Shown: positions 20,361-29,408, numbered from the stretch's first letter. The stretch is 60,098 nt of DNA from Microbacterium aerolatum (GCF_007988825.1 NZ_BJUW01000016.1:1-60098), one strand, 5' to 3'. Notes: a model not told the origin generated them from the letters alone. Translations and numbers: made by a program.

Positions 20361-21140
20361 ATGGAATCAGCTTCCGCCGACAAGGTCGTCGTCATCGATC
20401 AGAGTGCGGCGGCCGTCGCCGAGCGCGTGGCCGACCGGTTTCTCGCCCGGGTGAAGGCGCGGACCCGCAACGGCCGCATCGCGCACGTCGCTCTGACCGG
20501 CGGCTCGATGGGCGGCGTCGTGCTGCAGGCAGTGGCCCAGCATCCCAAGGCATCGCAGACCGACTGGTCCCTGGTGCACTTCTGGTGGGGCGACGAGCGC
20601 TTCGTGCCGAGCGACGACACCGATCGCAACGCCGTGCAGGCGCGCAACGCCCTGTTGGATCACATCGACGTGCCCGCCGAGAACGTGCACGAGATCGCCG
20701 CAGCCGACAGCGGGCTCTCCCTGGATGAGGCCGCGACCGCGTACTCCGACGAGCTCGCCCGGTTCGGGGCGGATGGCGAGGCGTGGCCGTCGTTCGCCGT
20801 CTGCTTCCTCGGCGTGGGAGCGGACGGGCATATCGCCTCGTTGTTCCCCGATCGCGCCGAGGTCACCGTGACGGATGCCGCGGCCCTAGCAGTGCGCGAC
20901 TCCCCCAAGCCGCCGCCGGAGCGTGTGACTCTCACCCGGCCGGTCATCAACTCGTCCAAGCGCGTGTGGTTGGTCCTCACCGGGGCGGACAAGGCCTCGG
21001 CGCTCGGGCTCGCCCTCGCAGGCGCGAGCTACACGAACGTGCCGGCAGCGGGCGCGAAGGGCCGCAAGCGCACGGTGTTCTTCGTCGATGAGGCAGCGGC
21101 CTCGGAGGTCCCGGAAGACCTCATCGATCAGAGCTACTGA
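20361..21140 (+). CDS. pgl: 6-phosphogluconolactonase
   Basis: A 259-residue lactonase that hydrolyses 6-phosphogluconolactone to 6-phosphogluconate, the second oxidative pentose phosphate step. It has VALTGGSMGGVVLQA, HFWWGDERFVPSDDTDRN and LGVGADGHIASLFPD, all diagnostic. It follows opcA by 5 bp. A TAGCGT hexamer 7 nt before the ATG could be an internal leaderless promoter, but AAGG in the same gap could equally be a ribosome binding site. The last 7 bp overlap the convergent DMT permease gene. Confidence 0.96.
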   Translation: MESASADKVVVIDQSAAAVAERVADRFLARVKARTRNGRIAHVALTGGSMGGVVLQAVAQHPKASQTDWSLVHFWWGDERFVPSDDTDRNAVQARNALLDHIDVPAENVHEIAAADSGLSLDEAATAYSDELARFGADGEAWPSFAVCFLGVGADGHIASLFPDRAEVTVTDAAALAVRDSPKPPPERVTLTRPVINSSKRVWLVLTGADKASALGLALAGASYTNVPAAGAKGRKRTVFFVDEAAASEVPEDLIDQSY

Positions 21141-22189
21141 TCGCTCGCCGGAGCGTCGCCGGTTCCCGAGCCGTTCGCACGTCCAGAGTCGTCCGCGGGG
21201 TTCGGGCGCGGGGCGGGATCGCTGCCGCGCGTGATCCTGAGCTCCTGGCTCTCGCTGAGCACCTGCGGGTGATGTCTGGCCAGCCCGACGACGCCCCACA
21301 CCGCAACGGCGCCGATCACGACGAACGCGACGAGCACCCAGGCTGGGGCCGCCGCAGCCTCGCCCAGCACGACGATGCCGATGACGACCGCGACGATCGG
21401 GTCGACCACCGTGAGGCCGGCGATCACGAGATCCGGGGGGCCGGAGCTGTACGCCGTCTGCACGAAGTAGGCGCCGACTGCAGCGGCCGCGACCAGGGCG
21501 ATGGCGCAGACGAGCGTGAGCCAGTCGAAGTTCTCCGCCTTCAGTCGCTCGATGATCGCCTTGGCGAGCGTGACGACGAACCCGTACAGGATGCCGGCGC
21601 CGATGACGTAGAACAGAGCGCGCATGCGGTGTCGCAGGATGAGCCAGCACGCCCCGAGGACGATGATCACGACCAGCAGGCACGTCAGGATGATGAACAG
21701 CTTCTCGGTCGTGACCTCTTGCTCAGTGGCGAATATGGCCGCGAGGAACACGAACAGGAAGATGCCGCCGACGCACGCGACGATCGAGGTGAGCGACTTC
21801 CTGGTGGGGGTGTGACCCGAGACACGCGCATTGAGCAGAGTGGTGATCACGAGAGCGATCGCTCCGAGCGGCTGGACCACGATCAGCGGGGCGATCGCGA
21901 GGGCCGCCAGCTGACAGACGATCGCAAGCCCCAGCATGAGGGTGCCGATGAGCCACGACGGGCGCGTCAGCAGGGCCTTGACCTGGTCGAAGCTGAGCCC
22001 CTGGGTGCCATCCGCGCCGCTGAGGCGTTCGACCTTGGTGACGCCGCGATGCTGGTACTGCGCGCCCAGTGACATGAACACGGCACCGGCGAGGGCCAGC
22101 GGGATTCCCAGCAGCAGCGCCGGGTTCTGGAATGCCCCGACCAGCTGGTCGCCGACCTCGTCCACAGACGTCCATACCCCGGAGTTCAC
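21134..22189 (-). CDS. DMT-superfamily permease (EamA-like)
   Basis: A 351-residue membrane protein with about nine or ten hydrophobic segments and a Pro/Ser/Asp-rich cytoplasmic tail (about residues 310-351). The repeated segments around PLGAIALVITTLLNAR and VDPIVAVVIGIVVLGEA resemble the two EamA halves of drug/metabolite transporters. Magnesium-transporter NIPA-like proteins have a similar look, so the substrate is open. The start is GTG with no Shine-Dalgarno; a TAAGGT element at plus 22196-22201 sits exactly 6 nt upstream, so the mRNA is probably leaderless. Divergent from def, convergent with pgl. Confidence 0.85.
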   Translation of the reverse strand: MNSGVWTSVDEVGDQLVGAFQNPALLLGIPLALAGAVFMSLGAQYQHRGVTKVERLSGADGTQGLSFDQVKALLTRPSWLIGTLMLGLAIVCQLAALAIAPLIVVQPLGAIALVITTLLNARVSGHTPTRKSLTSIVACVGGIFLFVFLAAIFATEQEVTTEKLFIILTCLLVVIIVLGACWLILRHRMRALFYVIGAGILYGFVVTLAKAIIERLKAENFDWLTLVCAIALVAAAAVGAYFVQTAYSSGPPDLVIAGLTVVDPIVAVVIGIVVLGEAAAAPAWVLVAFVVIGAVAVWGVVGLARHHPQVLSESQELRITRGSDPAPRPNPADDSGRANGSGTGDAPASDQ

Positions 22190-22195
22190 AGTAGA

Positions 22196-22201
22196 ACCTT
22201 A
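22196..22201 (-). promoter_or_regulatory. -10 element, leaderless start of the DMT permease
   Basis: TAAGGT on the minus strand is followed by six bases and then the GTG start at 22189. That spacing puts the transcription start on the initiation codon. Confidence 0.5.
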
Positions 22202-22220
22202 CCCGCCGATGCGCGGCCAG

Positions 22221-22226
22221 TAGGGT
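22221..22226 (+). promoter_or_regulatory. def: -10 element, leaderless start of def
   Basis: TAGGGT, then six bases, then the GTG start of def at 22233. There is no Shine-Dalgarno sequence in the gap. Confidence 0.55.
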
Positions 22227-22232
22227 TGTGGC

Positions 22233-22799
22233 GTGGCTGTTCTTCCGATTCGCATCATGGGCGATCCTGTCCTGCACTCCCCCGCTTCCGAGGTCGAAGA
22301 GATCACGGAGGCGATCCGCGAACTCGTCGCGGACATGTTCGAGACCATGGATGCCGCCCCGGGAGTCGGTCTCGCCGCCCCGCAGGTCGGCGAACCGCTG
22401 CGCATCTATACCTACGCGTATGTCGACGACGACGAGAACCCATGGCGCGGCGTGATCATCAACCCCGTGCTGTGGATGTCGCCGCCGGAGCCCGGCTCCC
22501 CCGATCCGGACGAGGAGTCGGAGGGGTGCCTGTCGTTCCCCGGCGAGCGGTTCGCCCTGCGTCGGGCTGACCGTGTGCTCGTCACCGGCACCGATCTGGA
22601 CGGCGCGGAGGTCCGCATCGAGGTGGACGGCTGGCGCGCGCGCATCATGCAGCACGAGTTCGATCACCTCGACGGCATCCTGTACATCGACCGCCTCTCG
22701 GACAGCGACTGGAAGACGGTCCAGAAGATCGCCAAGAAGCGCGGATGGGGGCGTCCGGGCGCCAGCTGGACGCCGGGCGTGGACGACCTCGAAGGATAG
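22233..22799 (+). CDS. def: Peptide deformylase
   Basis: A 188-residue metalloenzyme that removes the formyl group from the N-terminal methionine of new proteins. All three motifs are present: GVGLAAPQVG (residues 44-53), EGCLSFP with metal ligand C99, and QHEFDHLDG with H141, E142 and H145. The start is GTG, set by a TAGGGT element 6 nt upstream with no ribosome binding site, which suggests a leaderless mRNA. The lipoprotein gene follows after 57 bp. Confidence 0.97.
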   Translation: MAVLPIRIMGDPVLHSPASEVEEITEAIRELVADMFETMDAAPGVGLAAPQVGEPLRIYTYAYVDDDENPWRGVIINPVLWMSPPEPGSPDPDEESEGCLSFPGERFALRRADRVLVTGTDLDGAEVRIEVDGWRARIMQHEFDHLDGILYIDRLSDSDWKTVQKIAKKRGWGRPGASWTPGVDDLEG

Positions 22800-22856
22800 G
22801 ATTTACATAGCAGGCTCATTGATCCTGCTGATCACCATTCCGGAGGAGAACACACG

Positions 22857-23396
22857 ATGATGAAGATGCGCACGAAGCGCGGGCTGGCGCTGGCGGGGAC
22901 AGCGGTGGCTCTGAGCATCGCGCTCAGCGGATGCAGCGCACTGAGCGGCATCCTGGGCGGGAACGACGCGCAGCGCGATGACGACGGCAACGTCACAGAG
23001 GGCACGAACATCGACATCTTCTCGCTGAAGGTGGGCGACTGCATGCCGGCATCCGACGCCAGCGGCGAGATCACGGACGCGGATGTCGTCCCCTGCTCCG
23101 AGCCGCACGCCGACGAGGTGTTCTACGAGTTCGAGCTCCAGGGCGAGGAACTGCCCGGCGACGACGAGATCATGAGCCAGGTCGAAGCGGAGTGCGTACC
23201 GGCATTCACCGAGTTCGTCGGCGTCGATTACTACGAGTCGACGCTCGACTTCTGGTGGATCACGCCCACGGAGGACACCTGGACCCAGGCGAACGACCGC
23301 GTGGTGCAGTGCGTCATCTACCAGCCGGACCCCGCGGACTCGACCGGCCGGACGCCGCTCGAGGTCACCGGTTCGCTCGAAGGCGCCGGCATCTGA
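22857..23396 (+). CDS. Lipoprotein with septum-formation-type domain
   Basis: A 179-residue secreted lipoprotein. A basic start and hydrophobic segment lead to the lipobox LSGC, with lipidated Cys26. The mature part has VGDCMPASDASGEITDADVVPCSEPHADEV, a cysteine-containing pattern seen in the actinobacterial 'septum formation' domain family; three further cysteines could form disulfides. The function is unknown, and the family name does not prove a role in division. GGAGGAG precedes the ATG. A strong hairpin terminator lies 14 bp after the stop. Confidence 0.85.
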   Translation: MMKMRTKRGLALAGTAVALSIALSGCSALSGILGGNDAQRDDDGNVTEGTNIDIFSLKVGDCMPASDASGEITDADVVPCSEPHADEVFYEFELQGEELPGDDEIMSQVEAECVPAFTEFVGVDYYESTLDFWWITPTEDTWTQANDRVVQCVIYQPDPADSTGRTPLEVTGSLEGAGI

Positions 23397-23410
23397 CCCG
23401 AAGCGCATGA

Positions 23411-23446
23411 CGAAGAAGGCCCCGTCTTGAGACGGGGCCTTCTTCG
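23411..23446. terminator. Bidirectional hairpin terminator
   Basis: A perfect 16-bp stem (23411-23426 with 23431-23446) and a TTGA loop. The stem is GC-rich with A/T-rich ends (CGAAGAAGG / CCTTCTTCG), so each strand ends in a short T run. It lies between the lipoprotein gene and the oppositely oriented tRNA-Asn gene and can stop both transcripts. Confidence 0.85.
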
Positions 23447-23451
23447 TTCTG

Positions 23452-23524
23452 CTCCCCCGGTTGGACTCGAACCAACAACCTGCCGGTTAACAGCCGGCTG
23501 CTCTGCCAATTGAGCTACAGGGGA
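23452..23524 (-). tRNA. tRNA-Asn (anticodon GUU)
   Basis: A 73-nt cloverleaf on the minus strand. The acceptor stem pairs TCCCCTG with CGGGGGA (one G-U pair) and has discriminator G. The D-arm begins AGCTCAATTGG, the anticodon loop CTGTTAA gives GUU (plus 23489-23491), and the T-loop is GTTCGAGTC. No CCA is encoded at the 3' end. A hairpin terminator follows directly on the minus strand. Confidence 0.96.
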
Positions 23525-23618
23525 TCATGCTTCGTCGCCGAGGCAACTCCACAATCTTAGCAAACTCCTGCGGGTGCACGTGACATCGGCGGGAGCCCTC
23601 GGGCGTGTCCCGGAACAC

Positions 23619-24395
23619 TCACCATCCCGGCGAGTCGGCCTCCGCGTTCGGCACCCACAGCAGGTCCCGCCCCACGCCCCGCGCGACGACGTGGCCGCTC
23701 TTGAGCATCAGGGTCTCGGCGTTCAGCTCGCGGATGAACGCGGCATCGTTCGTGACGAGCAGAGCGCCCATCGCATGGTCCTCGCGGCGGCGCGTGATCG
23801 CGTCGAACACCACGTGCCGGACCTCCAGGTCGAGATTCGCGAGCGGCTCGTCGGCGATCAGCACCTTCGGCTCCAGTACGAACGCGCGGGCGACGGCGAC
23901 ACGCTGCCTCATGCCGGCGCTGAGCTCGTACGGGAACTTCTCGGCCGTACCCAGCGGCAGGTGCATCTCGTCGAGCAGCGTGGCGACGCGGATGGCCAGC
24001 GCCTTGCTGTTGACCCTCTTGTCGCGGATCAGGATCGGTTCGGCGATCACGTCCCCGACAGTGAGGGTCGGCGGCAGATCCGCCCCTGCACCCTGCGGCA
24101 GATAGCCGGCGCGATAGGTCAGTTCGCGATGACGACGCCCCGGGCGTCGTACGTTCACGCCGCACACCTCGGCGCGTCCGCCGACGATCCGAACAGAGGG
24201 GTCTGTGGAGCCCGCAAGTGCCGCGACCAGCGTCGACTTGCCGGATCCGGTGGGACCGGCGACGCAGATCAGCTCACCGGGCGGGAGCGCGAACGTCACC
24301 CCGTCGACGGCGCGGGTCGGAGCGCTGTGCCCGATTCGGTCGATGACGAGATCGGAGCAGTCGATGACGTCCGTGGAGGGCGGTCTTCGTGACAT
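23619..24395 (-). CDS. Orphan ABC transporter ATP-binding protein with altered motifs
   Basis: A 258-residue ABC ATPase without a permease gene nearby. Walker A is GPTGSGKST (residues 47-55) and Walker B is VLIADEP (178-184). Two positions differ from the usual: the signature is LSAGM (158-162) rather than LSGGQ/LSGGM, and the switch histidine after Walker B is Asn216 (LLVTNDAAF). I chose MSRRPPSTDV because GGGGGAGG lies 9 nt upstream; an ATG three codons earlier abuts that site. It follows dnaG by 37 bp. It could work with a distant permease, or be a regulator with weak ATPase activity. Confidence 0.85.
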   Translation of the reverse strand: MSRRPPSTDVIDCSDLVIDRIGHSAPTRAVDGVTFALPPGELICVAGPTGSGKSTLVAALAGSTDPSVRIVGGRAEVCGVNVRRPGRRHRELTYRAGYLPQGAGADLPPTLTVGDVIAEPILIRDKRVNSKALAIRVATLLDEMHLPLGTAEKFPYELSAGMRQRVAVARAFVLEPKVLIADEPLANLDLEVRHVVFDAITRRREDHAMGALLVTNDAAFIRELNAETLMLKSGHVVARGVGRDLLWVPNAEADSPGW

Positions 24396-24432
24396 GTGTT
24401 CCATCCTCCCCCGGCGCGAGAGGCTGAGCACG

Positions 24433-26292
24433 TTACGACTCGGCGAAGCGCTGACGCTCGACGTCGATGTCACGAAGGCGCATGCGGAGTGCGCGTCCGC
24501 CGTCCGAGTCGGCGGGAACCCGCTGGATCGCTCCCAGCAGTTCCTGCTTCTCCCGCTCGAGGCCGCGCATGATCATGCGCCGGGAGAGGTCGGCGGTCGA
24601 GGCGACGGCGCCCGCCTCATCCCGCGCGGGGAACGGACTCATCAGCAGCTCGCCCGCCAGCGACCGGTACGGCTCGCGCACTGCACCGACGGCATCCATC
24701 GCCCATCCCACCCGCGTGCGGTCCGGGACCGCGGCGATCGCCTGGCGGATCGCCTCGAGCGCGGGATGCCGGAACGGTGCCTCCACTGCACGGGACAGCA
24801 TCGCCTGATCCACCTGGTGGCCGTACTGCAACGCGCCCATGATCATGCCGCGTTCTGCCGCGACATCCGCTGTCCGCGGCAGACTCGCCAGCGTCACAGC
24901 AGGGATGCCGGCGGAGGGCGCCTCCGGCTGCGTCTGGGCAGGCTGCTCCTGCTTGGACCTTGCGGCGCCGGCGCCGCGCGCGGCCCGTTCGACCTCAGCG
25001 TGCACCTCGGTCGGGTCCATGCCCAGACGTCGGGCGAGCACCCTTTCGTACCCGGGACGCAGCAGTCGATCCCGGATCTCGGCCACGATCGGTGCGGCGG
25101 CGCGCAGCGCACCGACCTGCCCCTCGACGGTCGCGAGATCGTACCCGGCGAGCTTGCGGTCGATCGCGAACTCGAACATCGGCACCTTGGCGTCCATGAG
25201 TCCGCGCACTGCCGCATCGCCGCGCTGCAGGCGCAGATCGCACGGGTCCATGCCGTTCGGGGCGACGGCGACGAAGGTCTGCGCGTTGAAGCGATCGTCC
25301 TCGCTGAAGGCGCGCAGCGCGGCCTTCTGGCCGGCCTCGTCGCCGTCGAAGGTGAAGACGATCTCGCCGGAGCTGGAGTCGTCGCCCATCACGCGCCGCA
25401 GACCCTTGATGTGCTCGGCGCCGAACGCGGTTCCGCAGGTGGCGATCGCCGTGGTGACGCCCGCGAGGTGGCACGCCATGACGTCCGTGTAGCCCTCCAC
25501 GACCACGACACGGCGGGGATCGCCGCGCGAGATGTCGCGCTTGGCGAGGTCGAGGCCGTAGAGCACCTGGTTCTTCTTGTAGATGATCGTCTCGGGGGTG
25601 TTCAGGTACTTCGGCCCCTGATCGTCGTCGTAGAGCTTGCGCGCCCCGAACCCGATGGTCTGCCCCGTCACATCGCGGATCGGCCACACCAGGCGTCCGC
25701 GGAACCGGTCGTAGACGCCGCGCTGCCCCTGCGAGACCAGGCCCGCTGCGAGCAACTCGTCGCGGGTGAACCCCTGCGCGCTGAGCGCCTTCAGCATCCC
25801 TTCCCAACCGCGCGGCGCGTAGCCGACGCCGAAGTGCGCCGCCGCTCCCGCGTCGAAGCCGCGCTCACCGAGGAATCGGCGGCCGGTCTCGGCCTCCGTA
25901 GACAGCAGCTGGCCGCGGAAGAACTCCGCCGCCGCGGTGTTCGCGGCGTACAGCCGGCTGCGGCCGCTGGTCTCAGGCGCGGCACCGCCGTCCTCATAGT
26001 GCAGGGTGTAGCCGAGGCGGCCGGCGAGGCGCTCGACCGCTTCGGTGAAGCTGACATGGTCGATCGCTCGCAGGAACGAGTAGACGTCTCCGGATTCGCC
26101 GCAGCCGAAGCAGTGGTAGAACCCCACCTGCGGCCGGACGTGGAAGCTCGGGCTCTTCTCGTCGTGGAACGGGCACAGTCCCTTGAGCGATCCCACCCCG
26201 GCGGACTTCAGCGCGACGCGCTCTCCGACGATGTCGGCGATGTTCGTGCGGGACTTGACCTCGTCGACGTCGGCCTGCCGGATGCGGGGCAT
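24433..26292 (-). CDS. dnaG: DNA primase
   Basis: A 619-residue primase that makes RNA primers at the replication fork. The CHC2 zinc motif is CPFHDEKSPSF followed by YHCFGCGESG (C40, H43, C61, C64). The TOPRIM catalytic core shows VVVVEGYTDVMA and FTFDGDEAG. The C-terminal helicase-binding region is more variable and includes a Pro/Gln-rich linker. The ATG shares one base with the dgt stop (TGATG), so the two are translationally coupled. An open frame of about 290 codons upstream is only the antiphase shadow of dgt. Confidence 0.97.
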   Translation of the reverse strand: MPRIRQADVDEVKSRTNIADIVGERVALKSAGVGSLKGLCPFHDEKSPSFHVRPQVGFYHCFGCGESGDVYSFLRAIDHVSFTEAVERLAGRLGYTLHYEDGGAAPETSGRSRLYAANTAAAEFFRGQLLSTEAETGRRFLGERGFDAGAAAHFGVGYAPRGWEGMLKALSAQGFTRDELLAAGLVSQGQRGVYDRFRGRLVWPIRDVTGQTIGFGARKLYDDDQGPKYLNTPETIIYKKNQVLYGLDLAKRDISRGDPRRVVVVEGYTDVMACHLAGVTTAIATCGTAFGAEHIKGLRRVMGDDSSSGEIVFTFDGDEAGQKAALRAFSEDDRFNAQTFVAVAPNGMDPCDLRLQRGDAAVRGLMDAKVPMFEFAIDRKLAGYDLATVEGQVGALRAAAPIVAEIRDRLLRPGYERVLARRLGMDPTEVHAEVERAARGAGAARSKQEQPAQTQPEAPSAGIPAVTLASLPRTADVAAERGMIMGALQYGHQVDQAMLSRAVEAPFRHPALEAIRQAIAAVPDRTRVGWAMDAVGAVREPYRSLAGELLMSPFPARDEAGAVASTADLSRRMIMRGLEREKQELLGAIQRVPADSDGGRALRMRLRDIDVERQRFAES

Positions 26293-27668
26293 CAGTGCGC
26301 CCCTTCGGCCATCCGCACCGCTGCGTGCGCGTGCGGCCTCGCGCCGGCTCGCGCAGTGCGCGGCGTCCAGATCCCCACTTCCGCCGGGTCGATGTCGCCG
26401 ACCAGCCGGCTGTGCCAGTCCAGCGCCGTCTGATCCGTGAGGCTGGCGATCTGGTCCACGACGACCCTGGCGCGCTCGGCATCCGATTCGGCGGCCTGGA
26501 AGTCCGCGGCGAATGCGGGCTCGAGTACGTCGGCTCCGGCGTTCCACAGCGCGTCCGTGGACCAGAGCGCCTCGGCGAGACGCTTGAGGACCCGGCGCTG
26601 CTCCTTGTACACGCCCTTGCGCGCATCGATCGTGACGATCGCCTGGCCCATGATGCCCTTGAGCACCGCGATCTCGGCCTCGACGACGCGGGGGACGACG
26701 ACGTGCGCGTTGTAGCGCACCAACGAAGGGCCGGCGTAGGCGTCGCGGGTCGCCGTGACCGCTGCGCGGGCGAAGCGACCGATGAGGTCGCTGGTGAGGT
26801 TTTTGAGGCGCGCAAGGTCCTGCCGCGAACGGTCGAAGGACTTCAGCCACATCGGCTGGCGGGTGAGGCGGTACAGCCCGTCGGCGAGCTCCTCGCGGGT
26901 GAAGTCGTAGCCGACCCACTGCTGGATGCGGCTGACGAGTGCGTGATGCTCGGCGGGATCGGAGAGCTGTGCGACTTCGAGGTAGCCGTTGACGATGGCG
27001 TCCTCGAAATCGTGCACTGAGTAGCCGATGTCGTCGGAGAGGTCCATGATCTCGGCCTCGATGCAGCGCAGGCGGCCCGGGGCCCCCTCGCGCATCCAGC
27101 GGAACACGGCCTCGTCCTCGGGATAGACGCCGAACTTCAGCCGTCCGCCCGGGTCGGGCACAGGGCTGTCGACCGTCCACGGGTACTTGCAGGTCGCATC
27201 AAGGCTCGCGCGGGTGAGGTTGAGCCCGACCGAGTGTCCGTCGCCGTCGAGGACCTTCGCCTCGAGGCGGGTGAGGATGCGCAGCGATTGGGCGTTCCCC
27301 TCGAAGCCGCCGATGGGCTCTGCCCATTCGTTCAGCGCGCGCTCACCGTTGTGTCCGAACGGCGGGTGGCCCAGGTCGTGGCTCAGGCATGCCGTGTCGA
27401 CGACGTCGGCCGAAACGCCCAGCGCCACCGCGAGTTCACGGCCGACCTGCGCGACCTCGAGCGAATGGGTGAGACGGTTGCGGGCGAAGTCGGCGGTGCT
27501 GGCGGGGCTCAGCACCTGCGTCTTGGCGGCCAGTCGGCGCAGCGCCGCGGAATGCAGCACCCGGGCGCGGTCGCGTGCGAAGTCGTCTCGTTCGGAACGG
27601 TGGGCCTGGGTGAAGTAGCGCTCGGCATCGCGCGGCTCGTAGCCGTCGGCGCGCACCTCAGCCGCCAC
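26292..27668 (-). CDS. dgt: Deoxyguanosinetriphosphate triphosphohydrolase-like protein
   Basis: A 458-residue HD-domain dNTP triphosphohydrolase that splits dNTPs into nucleosides and tripolyphosphate and so controls dNTP pools. The HD signature is RLTHSLEVAQVGR and CLSHDLGHPPFGHNGE. Conserved later parts are KYPWTVD and LKNLTSDLIGRF. I chose GTG at 27668 (VAAEVRADGYEPRDAERY): GGAG lies about 10 nt upstream and it overlaps the dusB stop by 11 bp. A longer frame to 27794 is antiphase dusB sequence. Part of the dusB-dgt-dnaG operon. Confidence 0.95.
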   Translation of the reverse strand: MAAEVRADGYEPRDAERYFTQAHRSERDDFARDRARVLHSAALRRLAAKTQVLSPASTADFARNRLTHSLEVAQVGRELAVALGVSADVVDTACLSHDLGHPPFGHNGERALNEWAEPIGGFEGNAQSLRILTRLEAKVLDGDGHSVGLNLTRASLDATCKYPWTVDSPVPDPGGRLKFGVYPEDEAVFRWMREGAPGRLRCIEAEIMDLSDDIGYSVHDFEDAIVNGYLEVAQLSDPAEHHALVSRIQQWVGYDFTREELADGLYRLTRQPMWLKSFDRSRQDLARLKNLTSDLIGRFARAAVTATRDAYAGPSLVRYNAHVVVPRVVEAEIAVLKGIMGQAIVTIDARKGVYKEQRRVLKRLAEALWSTDALWNAGADVLEPAFAADFQAAESDAERARVVVDQIASLTDQTALDWHSRLVGDIDPAEVGIWTPRTARAGARPHAHAAVRMAEGAH

Positions 27669-28812
27669 TGTTCTCGATCTCCGCTCCGCGCAGCATCTCA
27701 CCGGTCTCCGCAGCCACATCGCGCGACTCCAGCCACTTGTCCGGCAGTGCGGGACGCTTCGGACGCCCTGCGCGGCCGCGCTGCCCCTCGGCATCCGCGC
27801 CAGGATACGGGGCGTCGTGATCGAGCTGACCGAGCAGCTCGTCGATGTGGGCGAGGCTCTGCGCCGTGGCGAGTCCGGTGCGGATGTCGCTGCCGACCGG
27901 GTAGCCCTTGAAGTACCAGGCGACGTGCTTGCGGATGTCGCGGCATCCGTGGTCCTCGTCGTCGAAGAAGTCGACGAGCAGCTCGGCGTGGCGGCGGAAC
28001 GCGTTGGCGACGAATCCGAGCGTGGCGTCGACGTGAGGCGCCTCGGCGCCGAACGCCGCGGCGAGGTCGCCGAACAGCCAGGGGCGGCCGAGGCATCCGC
28101 GGCCGACGACGACGCCGTCGCAGTCGGTCTCGGCCATCATCCGTACGGCGTCATCGGCCGACCAGATGTCGCCGTTTCCGAGCACGGGGATGCTGGTGAC
28201 GACCTGCTTGAGCTCGCCGATCGCGTTCCAGTCGGCGTGGCCGGAGTAGAACTCGCTCGCTGTGCGGGCATGGAGGGCGACGGCTGCCGCCCCGGCATCC
28301 TCGGCGGCGCGACCCGCGTCGAGGAACGTGAGGTGGTCGGGGTCGATGCCCTTTCGCATCTTCACCGTGAGCGGAAGGGGGCCCGCGGCCTTGACGGCCT
28401 GATCGACGATGTCGGCGAACAGCTGGGTCTTCCAGGGGAGCGCTGCTCCCCCGCCCTTGCGGGTGACCTTGGGGACGGGGCACCCGAAGTTGAGGTCGAT
28501 GTGGTCGGCGTGATCCTCGGCGACGATGATGCGCACGGCCTCGGCGATGGTCTTCGGGTCGACGCCGTACAGCTGGATCGACCGGGGAGTCTCGGACTCG
28601 TGGTGGCGGATCAGCCGCATCGTCGTGTCGTTGCGTTCGACGAGCGCGCGCGACGTGATCATCTCGCTGACGTAGAGTCCTGCGCCGTATTCACGGCACA
28701 GGCGACGGAAGGCCGTGTTCGTGATGCCGGCCATGGGCGCGAGGACCACGGGCACGTCGAGGTCGATCGGGCCGATGCGCAGAGCGCGGGCGGGAGCGGG
28801 AGCGATAGTCAT
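27658..28812 (-). CDS. dusB: tRNA-dihydrouridine synthase
   Basis: A 384-residue FMN-dependent enzyme that reduces uridine to dihydrouridine in the tRNA D-loop. The TIM barrel opens with VVLAPMAGITNTAFRRLC. The catalytic cysteine is in LNFGCPVPKVTRKGGGAAL. Other marks are VKMRKGID and GRGCLGRPWLFGDL. The start MTIAPAPARALRIG is preceded by AAGGAA. It is the first gene of the minus-strand dusB-dgt-dnaG unit and is divergent from the peroxidase gene. Confidence 0.96.
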   Translation of the reverse strand: MTIAPAPARALRIGPIDLDVPVVLAPMAGITNTAFRRLCREYGAGLYVSEMITSRALVERNDTTMRLIRHHESETPRSIQLYGVDPKTIAEAVRIIVAEDHADHIDLNFGCPVPKVTRKGGGAALPWKTQLFADIVDQAVKAAGPLPLTVKMRKGIDPDHLTFLDAGRAAEDAGAAAVALHARTASEFYSGHADWNAIGELKQVVTSIPVLGNGDIWSADDAVRMMAETDCDGVVVGRGCLGRPWLFGDLAAAFGAEAPHVDATLGFVANAFRRHAELLVDFFDDEDHGCRDIRKHVAWYFKGYPVGSDIRTGLATAQSLAHIDELLGQLDHDAPYPGADAEGQRGRAGRPKRPALPDKWLESRDVAAETGEMLRGAEIENSGG

Positions 28813-28862
28813 TTCCTTACCATTCTCCCATCCCCGGCGCGCCCGGTGCCTCATCGCGGACA

Positions 28863-28868
28863 TAGGGT
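28863..28868 (+). promoter_or_regulatory. -10 element, leaderless start of the peroxidase gene
   Basis: TAGGGT, six bases, then the ATG at 28875. It favours this ATG over the GTG two codons upstream. Confidence 0.55.
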
Positions 28869-28874
28869 GTGGAT

Positions 28875-29408
28875 ATGACCGATTCCTCTGTCTCTGATGA
28901 CAACGTGCGCCGGATCCCGTTCACAGATGCGGACGGGACTCAGAAGACCCTCGATGACCTCGGCGTCGACGTCGTGCTGGTGGTCAACGTGGCCTCGAAG
29001 TGCGGCCTGACGCCCCAGTACGAGCAGCTCGAGGAGCTGCAGCGCACCTATGGCGAACGAGGGTTCAGCGTCGTCGGATTCCCCTGCAACCAGTTCATGG
29101 GCCAGGAGCCCGGTTCGCTCGAGCAGATCCAGGAGTTCTGCTCGACCACCTACGGCGTCACCTTCCCCGTGAACGAGAAGGTCAGGGTGAACGGTCGGAA
29201 CGCCGACGAACTGTACAAGTCGCTCAAGCAGACGCCGGATGCCGGTGGCAAGGCCGGCCGCGTGGAGTGGAACTTCGAGAAGTTCCTCGTCGGCCCGGAT
29301 GGCTCGGTGACGCGGTTCCGTCCGAAGCAGAAGCCGGACGCCCCCGAGATCGTCAGCGCGATCGAGGGCGCCCTGACCCGCTGGAGCGAACCGTTGCTCA
29401 GGCGCTGA
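28875..29408 (+). CDS. Glutathione peroxidase family protein (cysteine type)
   Basis: A 177-residue thiol peroxidase reducing hydroperoxides. The catalytic set is complete: Cys43 in NVASKCGLT, Gln73 in FPCNQF, and the tryptophan of WNFEKFL. The codon at the active site is a normal Cys codon, not selenocysteine. Despite the name, such bacterial proteins usually use thioredoxin, and actinobacteria generally lack glutathione. The start is set by a leaderless promoter. It overlaps the convergent FrnE-like DsbA gene by 11 bp. Confidence 0.95.
   Translation: MTDSSVSDDNVRRIPFTDADGTQKTLDDLGVDVVLVVNVASKCGLTPQYEQLEELQRTYGERGFSVVGFPCNQFMGQEPGSLEQIQEFCSTTYGVTFPVNEKVRVNGRNADELYKSLKQTPDAGGKAGRVEWNFEKFLVGPDGSVTRFRPKQKPDAPEIVSAIEGALTRWSEPLLRR

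Noticed and set aside
28999..29010. Selenocysteine site in the glutathione peroxidase
   Set aside because: The active-site codon is TGC (Cys), not TGA.
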